DNA of 64,000 nucleotides from an uncultured Armatimonadota bacterium (GTDB lineage: Bacteria; Armatimonadota; Fimbriimonadia; Fimbriimonadales; Fimbriimonadaceae): assembly GCA_903927345.1 (NCBI GenBank), contig CAIYMO010000017.1, forward strand, positions 62,001 through 126,000, in the 5' to 3' direction. This document shows, piece after piece, positions 1 to 8,413 of this stretch (position 1 is the stretch's first letter; each line of letters opens with the position of its first letter). A program made the position numbers and the translations under genes. The notes below the pieces were generated by a model that had not been told where the DNA came from, ran no database searches, and was given only the letters and a program-made list of their open reading frames with translations.

Positions 1-1
1 C

Positions 2-1378
2 GCCAGCGTCGAAGCACTAGGTCAGTGCGAAGCGTACGGACCGAAGCAGAACTTCACCGTCGTCTGCCCAACCAACCGACGTCCCTACGGATTCGACTGG
101 GAAGACGTTGGTCGACTCGACGCTCTCGAAGTCTTGGAACAGGCCCAAGCCCGCTACAAGCCAAACCCATCGCAGATTTATCTCACTGGGCACTCTATGG
201 GTGGCCACGGCACCTGGAACATTGGTGCCCTCTTCCCAGACCGATTTGCCGTCATCGCCCCTTGTGCAGGCTGGATCAGCTTTGGTACATACGCAGGCGG
301 CGCTTCCTACCCCGAATCGCCCATCGGTGACATGTTCCGGCGTGCAGGCTTGTCGAGCGACACGCTAACCATGAAGAGCAACTTGCTCTCGAAGCCAATC
401 TTCATCAACCACGGTGACGCCGACGACAACGTCCCCGTAACCGAGGCACGAAGAATGCGACAAGAACTCGCTGAGAACAAGCACCTTGAATGGTACGAAG
501 AGAAAGGCGGTGGTCACTGGTACGACTCAGATCCAGAACCCGGCGCAAGTGTCGAAGATTTCGCCCCGATCTTCAACCTCTTCGCAAAGACCGCGATTCC
601 AACCCTCGCCTCCGTTCGAAAAATCGATTTCACGACGCCTAACCCCTACATTTCGCCGAAGTGCCACTGGGTAACGTTCAAATCCCAAACCCAAATCGGT
701 GCCGCGTCAAACGTTCAAGCCAACAGCTATCCAGGACTCCGAAAGTTCGTCGTGGACACGACCAACGTCGCCAGCCTAACTCTCGACGCGTCTGTGCTCC
801 TCGGCAGCGGACCGGTTGAGGTTGTATGGAATGGTAAGTCGGCCAAGTATGAGCCAACAGCAAATCAAATCAATCTCGGAACTGATCTCCCCGTTGGAAA
901 AGGCTTCAAGGCAAGCCTTGACAACAACGTAGTCCTCGTTTACGGAACCCATGGTTCGGCAACGGAGAACGCCTGGATGCGCGCCAAGGCGAAGTTCGAT
1001 GCCGAGCAGTTTTGGTATCGGGGCAACTCCGGCGTCAACGTTATGTCCGACGATGAGTATCTGAAGTCCGGAGCTGGTCGAAACGCACTCTGCTATTCCG
1101 TTGGAAATGGCAATGCTCTCTTCCAGCCAAGCTTTGATATCCAAGGACGGCAAAGCGACTCCCTCCTTCTGCGTCGAGTGGATCAACAAGGCGTATCAAT
1201 GAGCTTCTTCCACGCGAACTCGGTGCAATCCGCTCGGCTCAGCGAGCGAATCCCGCTATTCAGCGCCGGAGTGGCAATCCCCGATATCTTGGTGATCAAC
1301 GCGTCAATGCTCAAAGACGGCATTAAGGGCGTGGAGGCGATCGGCTTCACTCCGAAAGACCTCATCTGGAACAAGTGA
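2..1378 (+). CDS. Alpha/beta hydrolase, prolyl-oligopeptidase/esterase-like (5' truncated by window edge)
   Basis: The reading frame is open from base 2, so the true start lies left of the window; 458 residues are visible. It carries the nucleophile elbow G-H-S-M-G-G at visible residues 63-68 (Ser65), an Asp in a H-G-D-A-D-D-N-V-P segment and a His in G-G-G-H-W-Y, the order expected of a Ser-Asp-His alpha/beta hydrolase. Such proteins are normally secreted esterases or peptidases acting on plant or microbial polymers. After the hydrolase core, about 250 further residues of mixed sequence look like one or two beta-rich accessory domains that I cannot name. The next gene begins inside its stop codon (GTGA), so the pair is probably co-translated. 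Hydrolase fold is sure; the substrate is unknown. Confidence 0.8.
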   Translation, partial: ASVEALGQCEAYGPKQNFTVVCPTNRRPYGFDWEDVGRLDALEVLEQAQARYKPNPSQIYLTGHSMGGHGTWNIGALFPDRFAVIAPCAGWISFGTYAGGASYPESPIGDMFRRAGLSSDTLTMKSNLLSKPIFINHGDADDNVPVTEARRMRQELAENKHLEWYEEKGGGHWYDSDPEPGASVEDFAPIFNLFAKTAIPTLASVRKIDFTTPNPYISPKCHWVTFKSQTQIGAASNVQANSYPGLRKFVVDTTNVASLTLDASVLLGSGPVEVVWNGKSAKYEPTANQINLGTDLPVGKGFKASLDNNVVLVYGTHGSATENAWMRAKAKFDAEQFWYRGNSGVNVMSDDEYLKSGAGRNALCYSVGNGNALFQPSFDIQGRQSDSLLLRRVDQQGVSMSFFHANSVQSARLSERIPLFSAGVAIPDILVINASMLKDGIKGVEAIGFTPKDLIWNK

Positions 1379-2079
1379 GAATCTACCGAGCCACAAAACA
1401 ACCTGGCATTGAAGTCCTTGACGGGTGCTTAAACAAGCACCCGTGGACCAATTGCGAGTGGTCGGATGATTTCGTCGACATCGAAGGTGATGTCAAACCG
1501 ACCCCGCGGCACCGTACCCGCATGAAGATGTTTTGGGCAGAGGACGGCCTCTACATAGGTGCTGAGATGGAAGAGCCCCATCTCTGGGCAACGCTCACGG
1601 AGCACGATTCGGTCATCTTCCATGACAACGATTTCGAGGTGTTTATTGACCCAGATAACGATGCCCTCGCTTATGCGGAACTAGAAATCAACGCTCTAAA
1701 CACAACCTGGGACTTGCTCCTTATCCGCCCCTACCGCGAGCAAGGACGCGGTGTAGACGGCTGGGAGATCCAGGGACTCCGCACGGCGGTCAAACTCGAA
1801 GGGACACTCAATGACCCGACAGACACTGACCAAGGCTGGAGCGTCGAGATCCATATCCCCTGGCACGCCCTCTGGGAGATTTCTAAAGGCGAGGTACCTC
1901 CCCACACGGGCGACCAGTGGAAGATCAACTTCTCCCGGGTTCAATGGCACTTGGACATTGTCGACGGTAAGTACGTAAAGCGGCCCGGTCTTCCCGAGGA
2001 CAACTGGGTCTGGTCCCCACAAGGCGTGATTGACATGCATCAACCCGAGCGCTGGGGCCTAATCGAGTTTGTCGACTAA
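1375..2079 (+). CDS. CBM9-like carbohydrate-binding protein
   Basis: This 234-residue protein starts at a GTG that overlaps the previous stop by 4 bp. It has the look of carbohydrate-binding module family 9 proteins: W-x-D-D-F near the start, a segment F-W-A-E-D-G-L-Y-I-G-A-E, then D-N-D-F-E-V-F-I-D-P and N-A-L-N-T-T-W-D, and late W-S-V-E-I-H-I-P-W and W-x-I-N-F-S-R. No signal peptide is visible, so it may be cytoplasmic, or the start may be misread. Its coupling to a secreted-type esterase suggests sugar or glycan handling. Its 3' end meets dapB tail to tail with a 4 bp overlap. Family is fairly clear; ligand is unknown. Confidence 0.72.
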   Translation: MRIYRATKQPGIEVLDGCLNKHPWTNCEWSDDFVDIEGDVKPTPRHRTRMKMFWAEDGLYIGAEMEEPHLWATLTEHDSVIFHDNDFEVFIDPDNDALAYAELEINALNTTWDLLLIRPYREQGRGVDGWEIQGLRTAVKLEGTLNDPTDTDQGWSVEIHIPWHALWEISKGEVPPHTGDQWKINFSRVQWHLDIVDGKYVKRPGLPEDNWVWSPQGVIDMHQPERWGLIEFVD

Positions 2080-2825
2080 AACATAACCGACTCAAGGCCA
2101 ACAACCAGCCCGCTCATCTGCAAAACCTTTTCGCACGCGAGGCAAATCCCCGCTTCAAACGAAGAGCGATCCAACGAGTCGTGGCGAATGGTCAAAACTT
2201 CCCCTTGCCCACCGAAGAGCACCTCTTGGTGGGCAAGCATTCCGCGCAGCCGCACTGAGTGAACGGGAACCTCGGAAATCACAGCCCCACGTGCTCCCTC
2301 TGCCTTCAAAAGCGGTTCGCCAAGTTTCATCGCATCCGAAGTCCGCGACTCCTGGATGATCTGAGCGGTGCGCATTGCCGTTCCGCTTGGAGCGTCAACC
2401 TTCTTCTCGTGATGGAGCTCGATGATCTCAGCATCGGGTAGCCAAGCCGCCGCGAGTCCCGCAAAGTGCATCATGAGGACTGCTCCAACCGCAAAGTTCG
2501 GGACAAGAAACGCCGCGCTAGATGCGGAAGCCTTTTCAATTTCGTCGAGCTCACCGGATGAAAGTCCGGTCGCTCCAATCACAACCCGAATTCCTCGCGC
2601 CAAAGCCTCCAGGGCGTGCTGGCCCGCCGTGCGTCCCGTTGTTAACTCAAGCAATACGTCCGGCTTCTCGCGATCGAGGCAAGCCACAAGATCAGTCTCG
2701 ATTCCAGGTGCCTCAACCCGCCCAACTCGCCCAACAACCTCAAACCGAGGGTCCGCTTCCAAGCAACGCGAAGCCACCAGCCCCATCCTTCCCGCCGCAC
2801 CAACAATTACAACTCTGATCGCCAT
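2076..2825 (-). CDS. dapB: 4-hydroxy-tetrahydrodipicolinate reductase
   Basis: DapB reduces hydroxy-tetrahydrodipicolinate with NAD(P)H in the lysine/diaminopimelate pathway. The 249-residue length fits the family. Visible signatures are the N-terminal dinucleotide fold V-I-V-G-A-A-G-R-M-G and the catalytic/substrate block E-L-H-H-E-K-K-V-D-A-P-S-G-T-A, in which His-His and Lys are the known active residues. It stands alone here: no other lysine genes lie beside it, and a 58 bp gap separates it from the divergent caspase-like gene. DAP made by this pathway also feeds peptidoglycan. Confidence 0.95.
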   Translation of the reverse strand: MAIRVVIVGAAGRMGLVASRCLEADPRFEVVGRVGRVEAPGIETDLVACLDREKPDVLLELTTGRTAGQHALEALARGIRVVIGATGLSSGELDEIEKASASSAAFLVPNFAVGAVLMMHFAGLAAAWLPDAEIIELHHEKKVDAPSGTAMRTAQIIQESRTSDAMKLGEPLLKAEGARGAVISEVPVHSVRLRGMLAHQEVLFGGQGEVLTIRHDSLDRSSFEAGICLACEKVLQMSGLVVGLESVMF

Positions 2826-2883
2826 AAGCCCAAATCAATCTACCGTAACTGCTCTGCCTGGGTAACGTCTAGCAATCTGGCTC

Positions 2884-5835
2884 ATGATTCGAAAGCTACT
2901 TGTTTTGGTTTGCCTCTTGGCAAGTTCGTTGGCCTTCGCTGAGCTCAACTTCTCAACCTTTCTCCCCGAGAAGAAGTGGGCGCTCTGTATCGGCGCAAGC
3001 AATTACTCCAAAATTTCAAAGCTCACCTTTGCCGGAAAGGACGCCGTTCGATTTTCAGAGTTCCTCGTCAGTTACGGATTCAAAAAAGAGGATGTCCACC
3101 TCCTCTCCGACGATGCCGGGCAGGTTGCACCCACGAAGAAGAATATTGAAGCAAAACTCACCGAGATTCTAAAGTCTCCAGACCTCGAAAAAGGTGACCA
3201 GTTCATCGTCTTCTTCAGCGGTCACGGTGTCGGCCTAAAGGATGGAGACTACTGGCTTCCATCGGATACGAATCCCGCAGATTACGCTTCGACGGCGATC
3301 TCCATCAAATCAGTAATCAAACGACTCGCCGATGCGGGTCTGAAAAGCGTGACGATCCTCTCGGACGCATGTCGGGCAGGTGAGAAGAACCCATTCGGCA
3401 ATGAGCTCATCGCGCTAGGGAAGAAGACAAATATTGCCGTCCTCCTCGGCTGCGAGCCGGGTGCCAAATCCTACGAGCTCCGTAACCGCCAGCAAGGCGC
3501 CTTTACCTACTACTTAACTCGTTCCCTCCAGAACCAAGCGCTTGCAGACCCGGTGACCGGCGCCGTTTGGGTCTCCAAGATCGGAGAGCGACTGAAAGAA
3601 GTTGTGTCGGCCGCGACCGCTGGCGAATATGGATCGAACAAGCAGGTTCCCGCAGTGTATGCCGACGCAGCGCAGGACGTCGCCTTTGGACTCATAGCTA
3701 CCGCCGACCCAGACAAACAGCTGACAGGGGTCTCTGGAGCTCAGCTTAGTCGGGATCAGCGAATAGCGCTTCTCACAAAGTTAGGGCGGGAACTGGTCGA
3801 AAAAGGCGACTACTCCCGGGCGATTGATTGCTATAAGGCAATCGAAGCCCTTGGCGATATCTCCGACTCCGCCCTTTTCCAATACTGTGTCGCTCTCAAC
3901 AAACTCGGACGCTCCTATGAGATCGCCCGGGTCGGTCAGCGATTCATCTTGGATCGACCGCTCACCAACCGTCGGGCGGCCCTCATGACGTTGATGCCGC
4001 CAAAGCTTGTGACGACGGAAATGGCTTCAAATGCGATCAATCACTTGGTCGGGAAGTTTGAAAATGACTTCAGTGAAGTGATGATTCTCGTCCCGCTGAT
4101 GCAGCGCTGGGACCTACCGAAGTCGGCGATCCAGAACCACATACAAGCGAAGCTCGAGGGTTCTAAGTGGAACCAGGAACAACGAGCCTTTGCACAAGCC
4201 ACAATTCTCAGGCTCCAGGGCAAAGGCAGCGAGGCGTTTGACATTCACCTTAAGTGTATAGGTGCTAGCATCGACCAGTCCGACCTCGTCGATGCAATGG
4301 TTCGCGACCTCCTCGCAGAACCAAACGTCGAACGGCTCACCACTTGGCTCGCACTTGCGCTCAAGACCGAGGGGCTCTCTCATCTGTCCAGTTACTCGAT
4401 GATCGAGTTTGGACACCTGCAAGATCGGGCAAACCTAAAGCTTTACGTTGATGCGGCAATTCGAAATAAAATCCCGCTCCTCACCTTGCTCAAGCTCACT
4501 CCGAGGCTGATTGATGCGAAAGCGATCAATCCCGAACAACTTGGCCAGTACCTCCAAGATCAGCCCCTCAGCTTCGAAGCAAACTTGTTTAAGTGGATCT
4601 CCGGCAACCTGGCGAAGCGAGAATTCGGCGGAGAGATACCAGAGTCGGTGTTTAAATATGCCCCCAGCCGAACCGAAGCGATCGCGATCAGTTTTGAAAC
4701 CTGGATCGAACTCGCTTCGATCGACCAGTGGAACCAAGATCGCGAAACCGAAGCGACCAAACTTAAACGCGAGATACTCTTCCAGTATCGGCCGTATCTG
4801 CCCGAGATTCTCGCAGATCCTAGTCTGCTCGCGTCCTATGCTCGGGAACTGTGCAGAGTTGGTTTCGGACTCGAAGCCTGGTACTGGCTCAATATTCAGA
4901 CCAAGCTCTCTGCCCAACAGGTCGCCAGCCGAGAACTTACCGAAATCCGCCTCCTCTCTGCTCTCCAGTACGGCGACATGAATCTTGTTCGGCAACTCGA
5001 AGCTGCCATTTCCAAAAAGGGTGGCCTCAGCGATGAAACCGCTGTTCACCTCATGTGGAACTCCTTCTTTTCGGATCAACTGCCCGCGGCAAAAGCCGTG
5101 ATGAGTCGACTGAACCCGACGGAGCCAAAGCTCAAAACTCATCTTGCCCTAGCCCAGGCTTACGTCCTCTTCAAAGAAAAGGGAAAGAAGGAGGCCGTGG
5201 AATATGCCTTCTCACGCTCAGGCGAAAACTTCAAGCTGATCGGAAACCTCATTCCTCTGAGCGTCCTGATCACCTACATCATCGAAGGCGGCGAACCCGA
5301 TCTTGGTGTGGTTGGAAAGCTTATCGGTTTCACCCCCGAATGGGAGGACATCTCGATCCTGTTGCTCAAAAAACTTCAGCCAGAGATCGCAAAAGCGAAA
5401 GATGCTGGAATTGCCGGATTTGGCAAAGCCCTTCGTACAAAGCTAGCTGGATTCCCCGGTAGCCGATACCTCTGGGAAGTTAGCCTCGAAGACGACGCAA
5501 CGATACTCGACTACACCGGAGACTACACGTTCGCACTGGCGACTCAATACGGTGGTCAAGTAGAGATCAACAACCTTAAGTTCAAAGTCGATTCAAAGGG
5601 AGTCGTGACTGGAAAAGTCGACAAGTGGGAAATCCAAGGCACCGTTGATCAATACGGCACATTTTCGGCTCACCTGATCGTAAACGGCAAGGAAGCAACC
5701 GCTATATCAGCCAAGCTCCCCAAGTACAAATCGCTCACCAGCGACGGCGAAGGGAAGTGGACCAAGGCGATCAAGTTCCTTTTTATCGATAACTCACTTT
5801 TACTTGCTCGTTTCGATGCCACTTTTCAGCCCTAA
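2884..5835 (+). CDS. Exported caspase-fold (peptidase C14-like) protein with long helical repeat region
   Basis: The 983-residue protein begins with a signal peptide (residues 1-19, ending A-F-A). Residues 30-250 form a caspase/metacaspase domain: start strand W-A-L-C-I-G-A-S-N-Y, catalytic His114 in F-F-S-G-H-G, and catalytic Cys163 in S-D-A-C-R-A-G. Both dyad residues are intact, so activity is plausible. Residues about 290-850 are helical with TPR-like spacing (for example Y-S-R-A-I-D-C-Y-K-A-I-E-A-L-G-D), and the last about 110 residues are beta-rich. Known bacterial caspase-like proteases often couple to partner or repeat domains that sense or recruit. No partner gene with an obvious role adjoins it. 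Fold is confident; substrate and physiological role are unknown. Confidence 0.82.
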   Translation: MIRKLLVLVCLLASSLAFAELNFSTFLPEKKWALCIGASNYSKISKLTFAGKDAVRFSEFLVSYGFKKEDVHLLSDDAGQVAPTKKNIEAKLTEILKSPDLEKGDQFIVFFSGHGVGLKDGDYWLPSDTNPADYASTAISIKSVIKRLADAGLKSVTILSDACRAGEKNPFGNELIALGKKTNIAVLLGCEPGAKSYELRNRQQGAFTYYLTRSLQNQALADPVTGAVWVSKIGERLKEVVSAATAGEYGSNKQVPAVYADAAQDVAFGLIATADPDKQLTGVSGAQLSRDQRIALLTKLGRELVEKGDYSRAIDCYKAIEALGDISDSALFQYCVALNKLGRSYEIARVGQRFILDRPLTNRRAALMTLMPPKLVTTEMASNAINHLVGKFENDFSEVMILVPLMQRWDLPKSAIQNHIQAKLEGSKWNQEQRAFAQATILRLQGKGSEAFDIHLKCIGASIDQSDLVDAMVRDLLAEPNVERLTTWLALALKTEGLSHLSSYSMIEFGHLQDRANLKLYVDAAIRNKIPLLTLLKLTPRLIDAKAINPEQLGQYLQDQPLSFEANLFKWISGNLAKREFGGEIPESVFKYAPSRTEAIAISFETWIELASIDQWNQDRETEATKLKREILFQYRPYLPEILADPSLLASYARELCRVGFGLEAWYWLNIQTKLSAQQVASRELTEIRLLSALQYGDMNLVRQLEAAISKKGGLSDETAVHLMWNSFFSDQLPAAKAVMSRLNPTEPKLKTHLALAQAYVLFKEKGKKEAVEYAFSRSGENFKLIGNLIPLSVLITYIIEGGEPDLGVVGKLIGFTPEWEDISILLLKKLQPEIAKAKDAGIAGFGKALRTKLAGFPGSRYLWEVSLEDDATILDYTGDYTFALATQYGGQVEINNLKFKVDSKGVVTGKVDKWEIQGTVDQYGTFSAHLIVNGKEATAISAKLPKYKSLTSDGEGKWTKAIKFLFIDNSLLLARFDATFQP

Positions 5836-5885
5836 TCGTGATAATATCCTCCAAACCAACGTGAAGGTTGGCGACAGGGTAGTCA

Positions 5886-7214
5886 ATGGGTTCAAACAAT
5901 TTTTCTCGACGTGATTTTATGAAAGCGACCTCCGCAACGGCGGTAGGTCTTGGTCTCGGTCTTGGCTCGCTGGTAGAAGCGGCCCCGGCAAAGAAGCGAT
6001 CGAAGTCAGCAAACGACAAGGTCGTCTTCGGTCTTATCGGATGTGGCGGCATGGGCGCGAGCAACATGCGCAATTTCATGGGCTATGAAGACGTCGAAGT
6101 CGCGGCTCTCTGCGATGTCGACAAGAACCGAATGCCAAATGACATCAAGGACGTCACCAACAAGTACGGTCGCGAACCCAAAATCTATGATGACTACCGA
6201 AAGATGCTCGAGAACAAGGACATCGACGCCATCATCGTCGGCTCTCCTGACCACTGGCACGCGCTGAACCTCATCCATGCCTGCGAAGCCGGCAAAGATG
6301 TCTACTGCGAAAAGCCGATCAGCCACAACATCGTCGAAGCCAAAGCCATGGTGGGAGCAAAGCGACACTTCAAGAGAGTCGTTCAAGTAGGAACCTGGCA
6401 ACGTAGCACCCGAGAGTTCCACAACGCGATTGAGTACATCCGAGCTGGCAAGCTCGGCAAGATCGTTCACTGTCGTGCATGGATCTCCGACGCAACCCGA
6501 CTCGGCAAGAAAGCTCCGATCGCCGTTCCAGATGGATTCAACTACGACATGTGGGTCGGCCCAGCCGCCATGCGACTGTACCAAGAGAACATCACTCACT
6601 GGAACTGGCGTTGGATTAACAACACCGGTGGCGGTCTCACCACCGACTGGGGAGTCCACATGATGGACATCGCCCTTCTTGGAATGAGCAAAGGACTCGA
6701 TCTCCCAATGCCAAACCGCGTCATGTCGAGTGGCGGACTCTGGACCATCAAGGATGACGACCGAGACGCCCCAGACACCATCGAGTCAATTCTCAACTTC
6801 GGAGACCCCGACTTCGCAATGACCTGGTCTGTTCTCCGCGACCACCCAGGCAAGCCCGGGCACTGCACCGAATTCGTCTCGGCTGATGGCCGCACCCTCC
6901 GCGTCTGGCGCGGCGGTTGGGAGATCGTCGACGGCGACGGTAAGCAACTTCCAAAGGAAAATGCTGACCCGCAAGAGTCCGGACACTGGGAGAACTTCCT
7001 CGACTGCGTCAAGTCTCGCCAAGCTCCTCGAGCTGACCTCGACTCCGTGGCCCAAACGACCATGGTTTGCCACTTGGTCAACGCCTCCCTTCAGGCAGGC
7101 GAAATGGTCCGATGGGATAAGGCCAAGATGGACATTGTCGGAAAGGCAGGAAAGAACACCATGGCCTATAGCCGCAACTATCGCAAGGGCTACAAGCTCC
7201 CAATCTACAAATGA
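5886..7214 (+). CDS. Gfo/Idh/MocA family oxidoreductase with Tat signal
   Basis: The 442-residue protein starts with a twin-arginine signal (S-R-R-D-F-M-K, residues 7-13) and a hydrophobic Gly/Leu stretch to about residue 33, so it should be exported folded with its NAD(P) cofactor. The Rossmann motif G-L-I-G-C-G-G-M-G follows, then the family's S-P-D-H-W-H and C-E-K-P-I-S-H segments, the latter carrying the catalytic Lys of the E-K-P motif. Such enzymes oxidise or rearrange sugars, inositols and glycoside groups. The next gene is a close paralogue overlapping by 4 bp. The substrate cannot be read from sequence. Confidence 0.9.
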   Translation: MGSNNFSRRDFMKATSATAVGLGLGLGSLVEAAPAKKRSKSANDKVVFGLIGCGGMGASNMRNFMGYEDVEVAALCDVDKNRMPNDIKDVTNKYGREPKIYDDYRKMLENKDIDAIIVGSPDHWHALNLIHACEAGKDVYCEKPISHNIVEAKAMVGAKRHFKRVVQVGTWQRSTREFHNAIEYIRAGKLGKIVHCRAWISDATRLGKKAPIAVPDGFNYDMWVGPAAMRLYQENITHWNWRWINNTGGGLTTDWGVHMMDIALLGMSKGLDLPMPNRVMSSGGLWTIKDDDRDAPDTIESILNFGDPDFAMTWSVLRDHPGKPGHCTEFVSADGRTLRVWRGGWEIVDGDGKQLPKENADPQESGHWENFLDCVKSRQAPRADLDSVAQTTMVCHLVNASLQAGEMVRWDKAKMDIVGKAGKNTMAYSRNYRKGYKLPIYK

Positions 7215-8413
7215 GCGCGAACAACAAAGTCACAATCGGCGTGATCGGCACCGGCATCATGGGGCCAAGCGATATGACCAATCTTCTCAACGTGGAAGAT
7301 GTGGAAATCGCGGCTCTCTGCGATGTCGATGACGCCCAGCTCGCTCCTGCGATGGCGACAGCCGAGAAGCGCCAGAGCAAGATGCCTGACGCTTACAAGG
7401 ACTACCGTAACCTCCTCGAGAGAAAGGACATCGATGCGGTTGTGATCGCGACGCCAGACCACTGGCACGCGATCCAGTTCATCCACGCCGCTCAAGCCGG
7501 TAAGGACATCTACATCGAAAAGCCCCTGAGCCACCACATCGTGGAGACTCAGGCGATGGTGAGCGCTCATCGGCGCCACAAACGAGTCGTCCAAGTCGGA
7601 ACTTGGCAACGGAGCACGGGTGAGTTTGTCCAAGCCATCGATTTGATTCGAGGAGGGACGCTCGGAAAAGTCGTTCACGTTCGCACGTGGACAACCGACA
7701 ACCGCAACGTTGGCCGGAAACCCGTCAGCGACCCACCCAAAGGACTGGATTACGAAACCTGGCTAGGCCCCGCCCAGCCGCAACCGTATCAAGCCAACGT
7801 CGTCCACTGGGGCTGGCGAATGCGAAAGAACACAGGTGGAGCACGAACCACCGACTGGGGCGTTCACATGATCGACATCGCGCTCCTGGCGATGTCGAAG
7901 GATCAAGACATCATCATGCCGAACAAAGTGGTCGCTAGCGGCGGTCAGTGGTCGGCAGTGAATGATGACCGAGATGCCCCCGATTGCGTCGATGCCATCA
8001 TGACCTTCGATCAGCAAGAGTTTGCTCTGAGCTGGTCAGTCCTCCGCGATCACCCAGGAAAGCCAGAGCATGGCATAGAGTGGGTATTTGCCGACGGCAA
8101 GACCCTTCGTGCATGGCGAGGTGGAATCAAGCTCATCGGTCCTGATGGAAAGGACTTGGGCCTCAAAAAGGAACCCTACGGCGAGACCGGACACTGGCAG
8201 AACTTTGTTGACTGCATCAAGTCCAAAGAACTCCCCCGATCATCCCTTGAGTCCATGGCAAGGACGACCGACATCTGCCACCTCTCAAACGTCGCCGTAT
8301 ATAGCGGTGAGCAAATCGTTTGGGATAGCAAGAAAATGGATATCGTTGGCAAGGCAGGCAAGGACACCTGGGCCTACCGCCGACCGTATCGCAAAGGCTA
8401 TAAGCTCCCTTAA
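7211..8413 (+). CDS. Gfo/Idh/MocA family oxidoreductase (cytoplasmic paralogue)
   Basis: This 400-residue protein is a tandem duplicate of the preceding oxidoreductase: the same I-G-V-I-G-T-G-I-M-G start, T-P-D-H-W-H, I-E-K-P-L-S-H-H-I-V-E and W-Q-R-S-T blocks, in the same order throughout. It lacks the Tat leader, so it should stay in the cytoplasm. The ATGA overlap with the upstream gene points to translational coupling. Together the two could act on the same compound on both sides of the membrane, or form mixed oligomers. It converges on rodA with a 4 bp overlap. Confidence 0.9.
   Translation: MSANNKVTIGVIGTGIMGPSDMTNLLNVEDVEIAALCDVDDAQLAPAMATAEKRQSKMPDAYKDYRNLLERKDIDAVVIATPDHWHAIQFIHAAQAGKDIYIEKPLSHHIVETQAMVSAHRRHKRVVQVGTWQRSTGEFVQAIDLIRGGTLGKVVHVRTWTTDNRNVGRKPVSDPPKGLDYETWLGPAQPQPYQANVVHWGWRMRKNTGGARTTDWGVHMIDIALLAMSKDQDIIMPNKVVASGGQWSAVNDDRDAPDCVDAIMTFDQQEFALSWSVLRDHPGKPEHGIEWVFADGKTLRAWRGGIKLIGPDGKDLGLKKEPYGETGHWQNFVDCIKSKELPRSSLESMARTTDICHLSNVAVYSGEQIVWDSKKMDIVGKAGKDTWAYRRPYRKGYKLP

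Noticed and set aside
4435-5142. 235-codon minus-strand frame inside the caspase-like gene
   Set aside because: No conserved pattern and antisense to a long coherent protein.
5857-5876. CCAAC-GTGAAG-GTTGG stem before the Tat oxidoreductase start
   Set aside because: 5 bp stem, no T-run and short; not distinguishable from chance.
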